From the NCBI GenBank assembly GCA_004194705.1, contig SADC01000056.1:124001-188000 (forward strand): 64,000 nucleotides of DNA, read 5' to 3'. The DNA comes from Ditylenchus dipsaci (taxonomy: Eukaryota > Nematoda > Chromadorea > Rhabditida > Anguinidae). How positions within the stretch are numbered: position 1 is the first letter of the stretch; each line of letters opens with the position of its first letter. This document shows, piece after piece, positions 10,078 to 22,384 of this stretch. The position numbers and the translations under genes were made by a program. The notes beneath the pieces were generated by a model. It was given only the letters and a program-made list of their open reading frames with translations. It was not told the DNA's origin and ran no database searches.

Positions 10078-13000
10078 TTATTCTATTTTAATGTCTGACT
10101 GAAACATATAAATATATACTATTTGCGGTACTATTGTTATGGCCTGAGAGATCAGAACTGTATAGAAGCCATATCGATAAGCATTTAACATTGCCTTGTG
10201 CCCACTAAGTTTGTGCAACTCATTCATCCATGTGCTCACTGTGCTTAAACATCCCATGAATCCAACTGAAATCACTTGTCGAGCCCATAGCTCAAAAGCA
10301 GAAAGAGTTGTCGGAGAAGCAGATTTCTGAAGTAAGCAATGAGCTTTACATAGTGTATTAATTTAGCTTACTTTGAGAATATGATATAAATGACAATCAA
10401 AATATTGGCAGCAGTAGCTGTTTGATTAGCAATAAAAGTGAAAAGAGGGAAATTAGGTGTTTTTTTATTTCCAAGTGAAATAATATAACGGAGTAAAGCT
10501 CCAAATGGACCAAATAATATTGTTAACCAAATCGATTTGCGCTGATTGTCGACGAAGAAAAGAGTGCAAGTAGAAAATGGAACTAGTACACAAATTATAC
10601 TTGGCAACAATAACCCATTCATTAATCTAAAAAAATTTAATAGGGAAAACTTGCTATTAAAAGCTTCCTATCAAGTCAGAAACTCGTAAACCGTATTTTC
10701 TTTAATAACTTACGCTCTCAACTTTAAGGGTCTTTATCTTGCAGCAAAGTAAATATGTTGCAGAACTGCTTACTGCATTTTCATATTTTCCATAAGCTTT
10801 TTTGAATTTGGATTTCCAGTCAAAAACTAGAGATCGACTGAAATTTTTTTCTGATTTTTATAGGGTTTAAAAATTTGGCCCATTTTCTTAATATTAAGGT
10901 ACATTCCACTTGCAGTAAACCGGAACCTTGGGCAAAAATTTGCTGGTGCACGCCTCCCCCCCCCACCCCCGTCAGAAATTTCTGGCTACGCCTCTGCCCT
11001 GAAACAATGTAAACTAACGATTTATTCCAATTGCTTATTTTAGTTGCTGCGGATGCGGAATAAAACTTTATCGAGAACAGACTGTAATGCATAAATTTGA
11101 GCGATAACTATATTGTTTAAATTTCAGAAGTTTGGGGGAATTCACAAAACCACCTATTTTCAAACATTATTCCAACCACTCGAATCCCTTCTGTTTGCAA
11201 ATTGTTTTTAGTTATTGTGTTTAGCGTGAAATTTTGCTCAGAACGCATTGTTTGGTGCACACGTCAAATATGGAGAACATTTTAACGTGCGAAAAAGAAC
11301 AAGTCTTTCTTAGCAATCTAAAATATTAAAAAATATTTACAAAAAAACTTACTTTGATTTCCTCACAGACTCTTGATTATCAATATCCAGCGGAGCTACT
11401 TTATAAGAGTTAACGTTTGGCATGACTTTGACATCTTTATTACTTTGTGTAATGCAATTACTGTCATTAATTACAATGCTACTATGTTCTTGGTGGTCAC
11501 AACAACCTGAATATTTGCCGACATGTTTGCCTACAAGCAGTGAATAGTAGCAGGTAGTAAATACAAGGAAACTTTCGACTAAACCATCTAGCCATTTTCC
11601 GTTTACTACTTTAAGCCCAACCAAATATTGCCATGTAGAATAAGTTGTAAGGCTACCACAAAAGCCAGTGTTGAATCCATTTATGATTGCTATCCAAAAT
11701 ATCGAAGTTCGGAGCTCTGAAAATACTTTATAGAATTTTCGACACTACTATGATATAGCCCACCCAAAAAGCTGCTTTGATGTACCCCTCCCGAAAATTG
11801 ACTTTTCAGAAGTGGTGAAAAACCATTTGATTACAAAGCGAAATAAATTACAAAGCCCCAAGAGTACTAAAATCACGAGCAGAACCGCTTTTTGGGGTCA
11901 TGACTGACTTTCTCACGTATACGATCTTATCAGGACAATTCTCTCTATTAATCTAGCCGATGCGTTCGTCTATTGTGCCAAGCGCAGTATACTACTGTAT
12001 ACCAGGAATTTTTTTTGTCGAAGCCTAAACAATCAAAGTTCTACTCTAATTTGGGGCTAAAATAGTTAACGAATGCTGACTATGTTTTTTTCAGCTTCCA
12101 ATATCATCATCCCACCATATGTGTCATTTGTGATCCTGCAAATTTCAAACGAGTTGGCAATGAGAAGATTCTCCGGGGTGTTGACGATGTTCTACTATAA
12201 GACGGCCAATAAATAGACGACTATCGAACCAGCTAGCTGGTTTTTTCTTGGTCAGTTAATTGTTTCAATTGCATCATTAAGTCATCTTGCAGCTTTCAGA
12301 GCTTCAAATTTTAATTTTTTTCAAATGCTACTTCAGATGCTTTAACCTCTTTTGCATAATAATTAGCAGTCAAATTTTCAAACTAAGACTTTATTTTTTA
12401 TACAAAACTAAAACCATCTAATTAACCATTAATGCCTTAGAGTCCTAAAAAAACTTCTATCCTATTAAAAATAAACAGGGAACCTACTATTTTAGTTATA
12501 GACCATAAATTACTGCTATAATTTTTTCAGTGAGACATTTGAGCTAATTTACCTATTGCACTCTTTTAGTAAAGGAACTAGAAGGCGCGCCACCGCACAT
12601 GCGGTGTCCAGCAGGTCGCTTCGCTTCCTGCTCCGAGCGCTATAAGTAGTATTGGTCTTGTTAAAATGATTCACAAAGGTGCCGCTTCGCGGCACTTCGT
12701 TGGAGCCGAACACGGGCATTTTGTCCTAATTTGGGCGTTTTTGCCTTTTCCGGGCATGTTGGGCTAGTTTGAGAGGTTTCGCCCTTTTCGGGCGTTTTTT
12801 CCTTGTTACAGATTATCTGTATCTTCTCTGTATCTCCTCTTCTGTTTTTCAAATAAGATACAGAGAAGTTACAGAGAAGATACATCTTCTCTGTATCTTC
12901 TCTGTAACTTCTCTGTATCTTATTTATGGCACGATGAAAGATACAGAGAAGATACAGATTATCTGTATACAAGTGGTAAGGATACCTTAGAAGCAAGATT

Positions 13001-15399
13001 TATTTAAAAGTACAAATGGTGCACGCTGGTGCCGCTTTCGCGGCACTTCGTTGGTGCCGAACACGGGCATTTTGTCCTAATTTGGGCGTTTTTGCCTTTT
13101 CCGGGCATGTCGGCCTAGTTTGAGGGTTTCGCCCTTTTCGGGCGTTTTTTTCCTTGTTACAGAGTATCTGTATCTTCTCTGTATCTCCTCTTCTGTTTTT
13201 CAAATAAGATACAGAGAAGTTACAGAGAAGATACATCTTCTCTGTATCTTCTCTGTAACTTCTCTGTATCTTTTTTATGGCACAATGAAAGATACAGAGA
13301 AGATACAGATTATCTGTATATAAGTGGTGAGAACACCTGAGAAGAAAAATTTATTTAAAAGTACAAAGCCAATTATATAACACTGAATTCTTGCTCAGCA
13401 TAGTCGATTTACTTATAAAACTACTCTTTTAATCGGAAATACCCGCCTAATTTCGAATTCCTCGCGAGACAAAAAATATTATTTTGAATTTTAAATACCA
13501 TCTGAATTTCCGGTTTTTTCGGTTCTGAGTACCCAACTCAAAACAGGGAGATCCCCATGTTCCGGGTCTCGTATCGACCCGATCTTTTTTTTATTCGACG
13601 CGCCACATTCTGGCGCACAAAAACACCCTTTGTGACACGAACTTTTTTCTGGACCAAAAAAAAGTTTTCCTTGATGAGAAATTTTCCGAAAATTTTTTTG
13701 ACCAGAAAATTTTTTTCGCCTAACCAACCTCAGATTTTTATTGGCGCAATCGCGAGCCTACATATTGTTTCCTAAGTGAGGACACCAACTTTGAAAATTA
13801 AAGTATTCAAAAAGTGACCTAAAAGTCGAGTGTTTCGGACAGAAAGCAGCGCTATAGTAGTTGTGGAAAAAGCTTTTATAATCTACAATGTTTTTAGCCA
13901 GCCAACTAACTGTAGCTTCATCTCTTTCACTGGCGAAAAAAAGACTGACAAGGGAACCTCGCGAACTTGTTTTTCACTCGTAAATTAGAGTTTGGTCTCA
14001 TTGGATAGCCAGTATGCGACTTTCAATCAAATTCGTTGAGATCTCGTGCCCAAAAAGTTGGTATGAGAAGGCTAGTAAAATAATGAAAAACCGCAGGGGG
14101 GACCAAAGCATTTTTGAATTCCAAAAGGGCCTTTCTGGATCACAGGTTCAAATACTACTGGGTGCACACCTTGTTTATTTAATTTTCCCATGCTCTAATA
14201 ATTTTGTTAGATAGCTAAGAGACTGATGGTCATTTTTACACCCAAACTCCTGAATAAAAGTGGGTAAAATAGGATGTGCACCCAGCAGTATTTGAACCTG
14301 TGACTTAGTTATAAAGCCCTCTGCGATTTTTCAATTCTTTACTAGCCTTCTCATACCACCTTTTTGGCCTATGGGCACGAGATCTCAACGAATTCGATTG
14401 AAAGTCGCATGCTGGCTATCCAATGAGACCAAACTCTAATTTACGAGTGGAAAACAAGTTCGCGAGGTTCCCTTGTGAGATCAAAAACACAACAAATCAT
14501 CGCGCTCTGACACATCGGTAGACGATTGTTGTTTTCGAGCTATCATAAGAAAAGGCTGGAGCTTCAAAAAGAATCCAGTGGTTGAGCCATGTTTACCGGC
14601 CATCTGAAGAGACTACCGTATTTTCTCTAGTTATAGACCCTTCTCTAGTTATAGATCCCCCACCTAAGCCGTTTCACCTAATCCACCATATTTTACTCGA
14701 AAAATGTGATAAAAATGCATTTTTTAGCATTTTTTCTTTAATTATAGACCCGTCTCTAATTATGGACCCCCTTCATAGGGGGGGGGGGTTTTAATGAAAA
14801 ATTAGAGACGCGGGTCTATTATTAGAGAAAATACGGTAGAAGATTCGATCTAGACTTGAAGCGTACTCATTCTGTATACTATGTTTTGTAATGTCTTATT
14901 TACGTACTTGAGGTTCCGATTTTTACGTAATGGAATAAGTAGGTAGTTATTCCGCGTTCCCCCCCCCCTTAGTCAAAAAAGTTTGAAAATTGCTTATAAA
15001 TTAAATTATTTAAAAATATTTTGATTGTACATTTTACATATTTTTTGCTTGTTTCTCGTATTTCCATGGTTGTATATCTAAAAATTTGCTTCAGATTATA
15101 AAGTTTTTTGGATTGTTGTGTGAACAAGCAATCCTCTGATTTTTTATATTTTCACTAAGCGGATTTTTTTTGTAAGTCTTTTATATTTTATTGAACAAAA
15201 TTAAAAGCATACGTAGTTCAGTGCTAATTCCGAGTGCAAAAGTGCCTAGTACATTAGATAAAAAATAGGAAGGACCAATAGCTGCAATCAAACTTCCAGG
15301 CACAAGTGTAGTTAGGTGAGTAATAAATAGCCGCAGAGCTACACCGAAATATGCGAAGATAAAAACCCAAAGAGCAGAGCTTACATCCGCTTTCTGCAT
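10078..15399 (-). CDS. FEX: fluoride export protein (FEX/CrcB family), two-domain
   Basis: Exons 15399-15213, 11716-11353, 10626-10372 and 10326-10078. Introns are 3,496, 726 and about 45 bp. Eukaryotic FEX proteins are two fused CrcB/Fluc domains that let fluoride leave the cell across the plasma membrane. Half one gives YFGVALRLFITHLT, FLSNVLGTFALG and GFNTGFCGSLTTYSTW, then GKWLDGLVESFLVF and LLVGKHVG. A hydrophilic linker follows. Half two gives FFVDNQRKSIWLTILFGPFGA, FPLFTFIANQ and VGFMGCLSTVSTWMNELHKLSG. The paired pore asparagines (SN and AN) and both GFxGxLxTxST motifs are visible. The junction of exons 1 and 2 is in phase. That of exons 3 and 4 needs one more A at about 10372-10374, and exons 2 and 3 are also off by one. 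The large intron holds several mobile elements. Family call secure, details of joins less so. Confidence 0.87.
10925..11010 (-). mobile_element. one terminus of a GGCGTAGCCAGAAATTT-type element
   Basis: Read on the minus strand, 11005-10930 gives GAGGCGTAGCCAGAAATTTC, then a run of G and GGCGTGCACCAGC. Such GGCGTAGCCAG ends recur at hAT-like element termini in many animals. No matching second end is seen, so it is a fragment in FEX intron 2. Confidence 0.35.
12678..13372. repeat. two tandem copies of a 350-bp unit
   Basis: Copies start at 12678 and 13028 (GGTGCCGCTTTCGCGGCACTT) and are nearly identical. Each carries small hairpins (CCTTTTCCGGGCAT, CGCCCTTTTCGGGCG) and a long inverted repeat of GATACAGAGAAG units that folds back on TCTTCTCTGTATC. 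It lies inside FEX intron 1. The immediately preceding 12580-12640 has similar short GC hairpins. Confidence 0.8.
13949..14475. mobile_element. fold-back element of 527 bp, TGA duplication
   Basis: The ends CAAGGGAACCTCGCGAACTTG are perfect inverted repeats and pairing continues for about 200 bp (GAGATCTCGTGCCCA, GGTTCAAATACTACTGGG). TGA flanks each side (13946-13948 and 14476-14478). One arm carries the CAGGGGGGACCAAAGCA motif near 14095. Confidence 0.7.
14616..14836. mobile_element. CCGTATTTTCTC element, TA duplication
   Basis: The ends CCGTATTTTCTCTA and TAGAGAAAATACGG are inverted and flanked by TA on both sides (14614-14615, 14837-14838). Inside are repeats of TTATAGACCC. Relatives in this window: 24449, 26064, 37463 and 50632. 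Confidence 0.7.
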
Positions 15400-15470
15400 T
15401 CTCGTCTCTTAATTTTACAAGTCTATCTTGTGAATAAATACAATTTTAACAAAAAAAAGCTAGAAAGAAT

Positions 15471-15623
15471 TAGGGTTGTACAATGGGAATATTCCCGGGA
15501 ATATTTCGGGGAACATTGGGAATATTCCCGGGTTTCCCCTATATCGGGAATATTCCCGGAATATTCCCAATGTTCCGGGAATATTCCCGGTTTTCTATAT
15601 TTCCGGGAATTTCTACAACTCTA
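15471..15623. mobile_element. 153-bp hAT-like element, 8-bp duplication GAAAGAAT
   Basis: Starts TAGGGTTGTACAA and ends TTCTACAACTCTA. GAAAGAAT is exact on both sides (15463-15470 and 15624-15631). The interior is almost entirely CCGGGAATATTCCCGG-like palindromic units. It lies just upstream of the first FEX exon. Confidence 0.8.
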
Positions 15624-16041
15624 GAAAGAATCCCGTGCCAAATTAACAAATTTGAAATTGAAAATAAAAGTTGCTTTAAAAACTCTGAAATACTGGTTGA
15701 AAAATTAAGGTAGAATATTAATACGATAAAGGCTGGTTGTGATTTTTGTGGCTTCTAGCGCAGAAAAAACAGAACACAATGGTGTAGGCCCTTTTTGCTT
15801 CAATCATTGACGAATTAGGTGAAAAAGGCCCCAGAACGTAAACAATTGAGCATGGTCAAAATCGAGCTGGATAGCTACAGGTTCTCAATTGATGCGCCAT
15901 GATTGCCATACCACACCTACATTCCGAATATTTTAAAATGACCACCAAGAGTTGCCTTTCTCGTGTTAATAGAGGTTATACGGTTAGTGGAAATTTAATA
16001 AAAAAGTATTATCTCACATTTTGCCAATTTTCTGAGTAATC

Positions 16042-16383
16042 CCCACACCACCAGTCCAACCCAGTCAGAGTGCACGACCTACAAAGCTGCTGAATATAGA
16101 CCAGTGGCGTGCAGCCGAAGTTCGTGAGAGCTTCTACTCTACTGGAATATCCCTCTTGGAGATAGTATCCGATGAAAGAAACACCATATGAAGGGCTATG
16201 GGCGAGGAGCTAGCACTCTATACCGTCCATCCCTCTCATTAGACATGGGTACAGGTTAACACGCCGGATACTATCCCAAAAGGGATGTTTCAGTAGAGTA
16301 GAAGCTCTCACGAACTTCGGCTGCACGCCATTTCATCAGCTTTGTAGGTCGTGCACTCTGACTGAGGTTGGACTGGTGGTGTG
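16042..16383. repeat. fold-back repeat
   Basis: CACACCACCAGTCCAACC and its reverse complement at 16365-16382 bound an inverted repeat. Inner parts also pair (GAGTGCACGACCTACAAAGC; GGCGTGCAGCCGAAGTTCGT). It is probably a non-autonomous element; no target duplication could be fixed. Confidence 0.65.
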
Positions 16384-16557
16384 TGATCTTGAATCAACTA
16401 ATCGCTTTCAACCCTTGCCTAAAATAGAAAGAGGTGAGCAGAATAGAAAAAACACAAGGATCTCCTGAAGAGCATCATTCGACCAAATCTCTATAAAATC
16501 TGCTAAGACGCCAAGAATTGGAGGCATTGAGCTGAGAGTTTGTTATACAGTCGGACC

Positions 16558-17014
16558 TCTTTAACCCGACATCGCACGGGATTTCCGCCTCAGGGTGTTG
16601 GGTTAAAGAGGGCTGAAATAACTCCAAGACGAAGTGTTATCGAGGTGTTCACTTTATTAGGACAAATAACAACATTAACAATAATAGAAATAGCCTCTTG
16701 CTTTCCAGCGCTTCTCTAAAGAAAAAAAACTGAATGACTCAAGACTCAATGGAGACAACAAGACAAAGTTAACTTTTTTGAGAGACTATTTCTTGGCGCC
16801 AATTTGAATTTAACTTGTTTGATTTTTTTCGAAAATTTTACTTAAAAATCAGTGAAGTGTAGGGTTATCGAGGAAAATTTTGGATGGCCATAAGGTGTCG
16901 GGTTTTCGGGGTGTCACTTTGCTTCATTTCTTTGCTGGCCAACCAAATTGGCTGGAGGTGTCGGGTTATCGAGGGTATCGGGTCATGGAGGCGTCGGGTT
17001 AAAGAGGTTCGACT
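16558..17014. mobile_element. pogo-like element, CAGTCGGACCTCTTTAACCC ends, TA duplication
   Basis: The left end follows TA at 16556-16557. The right end reads GGGTTAAAGAGGTTCGACTA followed by TA. Further inner copies of the CGGGTTATCGAGG motif lie at 16855-16990. No coding sequence. Confidence 0.65.
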
Positions 17015-18308
17015 ATATATATATTAGAGAATAACACGTGGTGACTTAGCACTTTTTTCTAAAAAAATTCTTCGATGGAATTTTTATTAGGCATTTTTAA
17101 ATCTGTATTAAACTTGTCAAGTACTCATTTTTCAGCTTACAAACTGTATTTTTTGTATTCTCGAAGCAAATCAAGTATCTTGGCAAACTGTTTCTTGCAT
17201 TTTCTTAACTATTAAAAGCTGTACCAATTCTGCTTTTATGATTTTCAGTGAGCGCTTGAATTATCGATTTTCGGAGAATAAAATTTTTATCCCGGGAACA
17301 AATCAGGAAAATACGCTATGAAAATACGCTTTTTAAATTACATCTAAGAGCCCTGCTTTAATTTAAAAATTATTATATTATGCAACTCGTTTTAAAAGAG
17401 AAATACTCTTTCATTAAAAAAGTTATTATTTATTAAGTAATAGAAAAAACCCGACCAATTCACAAACAAACGTTATAAAGGAAAATCATGCAGATCAGAT
17501 AAAATATATTAAACCAAAATATTGTCAATCGATACATAAATTATTAAACTACATGTCACAATATAACACAGTCTCTAGTCAATCAATACAAATAATAAGG
17601 TGCAAGTCTAACCAGTCACTAAAAGTTTTAGTCTAAGAGAGGTAATTTTATAACAAAAACAAACGATGAAAACTTTATTACTTTTTGGTATCAACATTTT
17701 GTACTACATAGATGAAAAAAATTAATTTTTTTTGCAAAGTGGCCTAACAATTTAAAAAACGATTACTCAACAGTTTATAAAAAACATTAATTATAGAGGA
17801 TGAAGAAAATCAAAAATTATATATAAAAAATCACCAATATCAAAATATAAAAAAATTAACGAATTTCTTTGTTAAAGGATCCTACTTGTTCATGCAAATG
17901 AAAATTTGGCGAATTCAAATGCGCGCGGGATACTTCTCTTTCGTCTCGCACTCTACTCTTTGGAGTTATTTCGAGCGACTCAAAAGAGTACAGTGAGGCC
18001 ATACCACAAAACCATAAGCCCGTTCATGAAAAAAGCAACGGCACTAGGAAGAAAAAGTTACTTTTGCCTTTAAGATACGCTGTAAATGTGTTTGCGTGTT
18101 CATTGGCAAGGTCATTGTGATTGGAAAATAAAAAATACGTCTCACTTAATAAACATTGAAATTTTAAAAAATTCCGTCTTTTTAGAAACTTTTCGACTTT
18201 GCAAAATTTGAATCCCCACCTCTAAGCATTTCTAGGCCACTTAAAGTTATCCTAATTACACAAAAAAGCTCTAAAACACCATATTATCTTCTTCATCATT
18301 TCTCAATA
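17015..18308. other. intergenic, half of a TTAA-type element only
   Basis: Mostly AT-rich sequence. 17872-18000 resembles the left half of the AGGACCAT family (TTAAAGGATCCTAC, then GCGCGGGATACTTCTCTTTCG and an ACTCTTTGG / CAAAAGAGT pair) but the right end is missing. No gene is seen. Confidence 0.45.
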
Positions 18309-21300
18309 TCACAGTAGGCAAAAAGGCTGACTGAGTGCTGTCTTGTGCAACTCCTCTTCTAGGTTTTCGATTAGTGTAGCAGCTGGTGTGTGTTGTCTTC
18401 TTCTATGCTGGTTTTGGAATTGTCTGATGTTTCCAATCAAACTATATCCTCCACTTCCTAGACTCTCTTGAACATCACTTTTATCTTGCATTTCACGGAA
18501 GAATGACGAGTCTTGAACATTCTTTGGTTTTTTCCCTGCGTCTGACCACCTCCAACATATCATCACCCTCATTCAGTAGGTCACAATTGCAGTGAGGAGG
18601 GTTGCAACAGGGGGCTAATAGGTCATCATATTGCCCTAGCTCTTGTTTGACTGGCACTATAGAAGCTTTGTGTTTGGCGACTAGCTGGGCTGCAAGTTTG
18701 AAGATGCCTGCCGATTTGCTTTGGTTGTTGATTGGATAAAGCTCGTAGGGGTCTCTTTGAAGATCATAGATGAGTGGTGGACTGTGGTGAATCAACTGGT
18801 TTTCGGGACATGTTTGAGAGACATACCTAAATGTTTTTAAGACTTTTTTTAATAACATACAATTTTATATTATTTATCATGAACATTTTTATATTTAGAA
18901 ATAATTTAGCTTAAATAAAAATATTTTTGTTATTGCTAAAATTGTTTTTTTCAGAAATAAATATGCCCTTCCTCTCACTGCTTTTTGTTATTAAATAAAA
19001 AATGACCAACAAATTCCAAAAATTCAATTTTTTGCAATTATAAAAGATTTTTTCGATAACAACCCTGCATTTACTGATATTTCTCTCACTGATATTTTTT
19101 CTTCTTGTTTTAGGTGCAGTACTATAATGTGCAAGTTTAGGGTCTTGCGACCTTTGAAAAAGACTGGCAAATAGTTTAAACTATTCTGTTTGTAAAATGT
19201 ATTGATCATTGCGATAATCAATTTAGTTTTTACCATCAATCTTTTTGCCCTTTGTTCGCTTACAGATCAACCCCTTACTAAAGAAGAGAAAAAACGAAAA
19301 TTTTTTTACACTGCTCTATATAATTTTTGGCCAAAAAGACTTGGCAGCATTATGCGGACAGTTAAGACAGTAAACAGAACACACCCAAATAAAAAGTTTT
19401 TAGCAAGAGAAATTTTTTTTACACTTACCAGTCTTTTTTGGGTTTGCCTTCGGGACACCATTCTTCCTACAAAAATTTGAAATTAATTTAAAAAAAACTA
19501 ACACGGAAACCCCACAAACTCTAAAACTGAATTAGCAAAATCTGTTAATTCTTTCGATTTATCCTCAATTTATTCATTGTGCCAGAAGGATTTTTCGCCA
19601 AAATAAGAAAAATGGAGTTTTGAGAAAAAAAGCATACAAAAAGGCTTGTCTCATTCAGAGACCACAGACCATGGCCCAAACCACATTGGGGTACCATTCA
19701 AAAATCGCGTTTTTGACATTTTTGCCAAAAAATTGTCATCGAAATTTGAGTTGATATATAATAACAGTTTTTTAAGAAACAAAAAATCCAAATATCTTAG
19801 AACACCCTGTGAACAATAAATTTGCTGAATGCTGAAAACCTCGCATTTTTCTTATTTTCGGGAAAACTTTTTTCTGGCTACTGTTCGAGATATGATTGAC
19901 AGATTTTGCTAATTCAATTTTAAAGTTCGCCGAGTTTCCTGGTAAGTTATAAAATTATGCTCTACCAAGTTTGGGTCGGTAAAATTCTTGAAAATAGGAG
20001 AAGTCATATAGTGTATCTAAAATCAAATTTCAATCAAAGTTGCTATGTTAAATATTATTAAAATTTACTTTAAAGTCTCCATATCTGATGGCCATCAAAT
20101 TTTTGTTGCAGTAGAAATAAATTGGTCTTCGCTTGCCCACTTTTTCTTGCAAATGGTGTTTGACGTCATTGTAGCGAGCACCGGGATTGTCTGAATAGCC
20201 TTGCAGCTCAATCCATATATCTACTCCATCTTTGCAGCTTTCTTGCTCTAATTCAGCGGAATCTATGTCCACATCAGGACAGTAGGTAGAAGTATCCTGA
20301 AAATAATTTCAGTTAAATTTAGCTCTAAAACAAAGTTTTTTCCTAAAGAAATACCCTATTTTCAGGATGCCCAAGTTTTTGGAAAGTAGGAAATAAATCT
20401 AGCGAAGAAACAATTTCATGTGACACTGCACCTGCTCGAACTGTGCCAGGCATCCATGTTGCAAATGGGATGCGAAATCCACCTTCAAATGAGTTGGATT
20501 TACCACCTAAATTTTACATTATACATTTCATATATTTTTACTGTCGAATAAAAAATAGTATACCTTTCAATCCAGCAGTTGTGCCTCCATTGTTACACAA
20601 CTCTTGGTGGGGCCCATGGTCAGACATAAAAACTACTAAAGTCTTTTGCTCTAGATTGTTCTTTTTGAGATCAGCGATCAGCTCGCCGACAGCCCAGGCC
20701 ATTTCGTTGAGATTGTCGCCGAAAATGCCTGAAAATATAACTTCGTTAGTATCATTTGTTTGTTTATTCGACTGATTCACCTCTCAAAGATTTGTTGCGA
20801 AAGTACTCATTAGCAAATTGAGTGCTGTGAACGTGTGGAAAAGAGAAGTAGAAAAAAAATGGCTTTTCGTCAATGTCATTTTGCATTCGCTCTTCCAGAA
20901 AACGACGCCAATCATTTAACAGGTCTTCTGTCAAGTTGTCGAATTTTATTGGCTGCTGGACTATCTGGTCTCCATTAAACAGAAAGCACTTTGTAGAATT
21001 GGGACCTCTAGCATCATATTTCTAAAAGTTTCTCAAATTAAGAAAATTGAAATTCACATAAGTCATTGTGGAATTTTATCGATTTTTTCCGATTAAAAGC
21101 TCAAAAATAGTTTAGGATTTCTCCGGTACATGGAAGCTTTGTAAAATTTTAATAAAAATAGTGCAGTATTTTTTGGCCAGGCTGAAGTGTTCGATTTAAA
21201 CTACTCCGATATAAGGCACTTGTGTTTTATATCACCCTGTGGTCAGTCCCGATGAAGTATCGAAATTCAACTGTAGAACGCTTTTTGTCACAAATACAAA

Positions 21301-22384
21301 GTAAAAAAGCTTGGAAAATTTATACTTGTATGTTTTTGCCATATTTTAATATGCTCACCATGGTAGTATCACACTCCCAGCGATTAGTAAGTGGCAAATT
21401 CAACCCAACAAAATCAAAGCCTCTTTTCGAAGGAAGATGAGTCCCATCTGTTTGATTGTAGGCATTGATCCCTAAGTGCCATTTACCGACCATTCCGGTG
21501 CTGTATCCTAAAAACATTGAAGTTAAAACGTAAAGGAGGGGCATTTGAACCAACCATTTTTCTTTAGCATTTCAGCAATTGTTGGCTCAGTCTTAGGCAG
21601 ACCTCCTGCGTCATTCTCTACAAATACTCGTTTACCCCCAGTTATGCGAGGCGGATTGGAAGACGTCCTGTAACAACATACTAAATATTAACGCAGCAAA
21701 AATGTATTTACGGAAAATAAATACTAATTTTAATTTTCCCTACAAAACAATATTTTCTTTTTTTTCCGTTTGTTTAAAAGCGGTATGACTTAGGAAATAT
21801 CTGATTTTCAAAAAAAAAACTGTGAAAAAGCTTATATTTTATTAACAAAAAAAGTTTTCGACTGCACCCAAGTGCATCTCCACCTCAAAGAGTACGAGCT
21901 TTTTAAGCCTAAGGATGCTCAGAGAGCTCCTCTTCTTTGGGGTCTTACGGCTAGAGAGCTCATACTCTTTGGGAGGGGAGGGCACACTTGACGTTTTACG
22001 ATATTTTTATAATCTAATAAATAACGTCTTTATCAATTTCCTTGTATGACTTTCAAAAAAAAATGTACCAGTCATAAATCCAGCTCGACTAGGTGAACAC
22101 ATACTATCTGCAGAGTATGCATTAGTGAATCGGGTGCCTTCTTGCAGCAAAGTGTCGACTGGTGTCCACTCTTGACTTGGATTGCCATAACCAGCCAAGT
22201 CTCCATAGCCCAAGTCGTCCACCATTAGCACAATAATGTTAGGGCGATCAGTGGTGGCTGGACCTGCTGCTCTATCTACATCCTCACTTCTTTTGGCTTC
22301 CATCAGTCCAATAACGAACAACAGGGGAGAAAAAGTAACCAGTGTCCATATGGTTAAAAAATAGCTCCGAATAACCATGCTCAA
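18309..22384 (-). CDS. arylsulfatase (type I sulfatase)
   Basis: Nine exons: 22384-22069, 21667-21555, 21507-21359, 21021-20781, 20728-20564, 20506-20355, 20296-20069, 19466-19429 and 18826-18309, about 640 codons. Type I sulfatases hydrolyse sulfate esters in lysosomes or after secretion, using a formylglycine made from Cys of CxPxR. Visible landmarks: an N-terminal hydrophobic signal, [20 protein letters not shown] (metal-binding DD), [12 protein letters not shown] (the modified Cys), [52 protein letters not shown] and [16 protein letters not shown]. This resembles sea-urchin-type and arylsulfatase A-type enzymes. The substrate cannot be told. One more G near 21647 and one more T (plus strand) in 18528-18533 restore frame. 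The C-terminal tail after [10 protein letters not shown] is lineage-specific. Introns 1, 3, 7 and 8 are longer (337-602 bp). Confidence 0.92.
19500..19940. repeat. dispersed repeat within a sulfatase intron
   Basis: CTGAATTAGCAAAATCTGTTAAT at 19527 and its reverse partner (AACAGATTTTGCTAATTCA-like) at 19890-19920 make an inverted repeat. The left portion matches 740-960, including the GAGACCACAGACC / GAAGCCACTCACAGAC block. It fills most of the intron between exons 7 and 8. Confidence 0.5.
21876..21990. repeat. imperfect hairpin in sulfatase intron 1
   Basis: CCTCAAAGAGTACGAGCT and AGAGCTCATACTCTTTGGG are imperfect inverted repeats about 60 bp apart, with an AGAGAGCTCC middle. They resemble the ACTCTTTTGA core of the TTAA elements, but no AGGACCAT ends are present. 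Confidence 0.35.

Noticed and set aside
12661..13323. Several overlapping frames on both strands with EDTEKI / LLCIFS repeats
   Set aside because: Shadows of the GATACAGAGAAG inverted repeat, which is open on both strands. Not protein-like.
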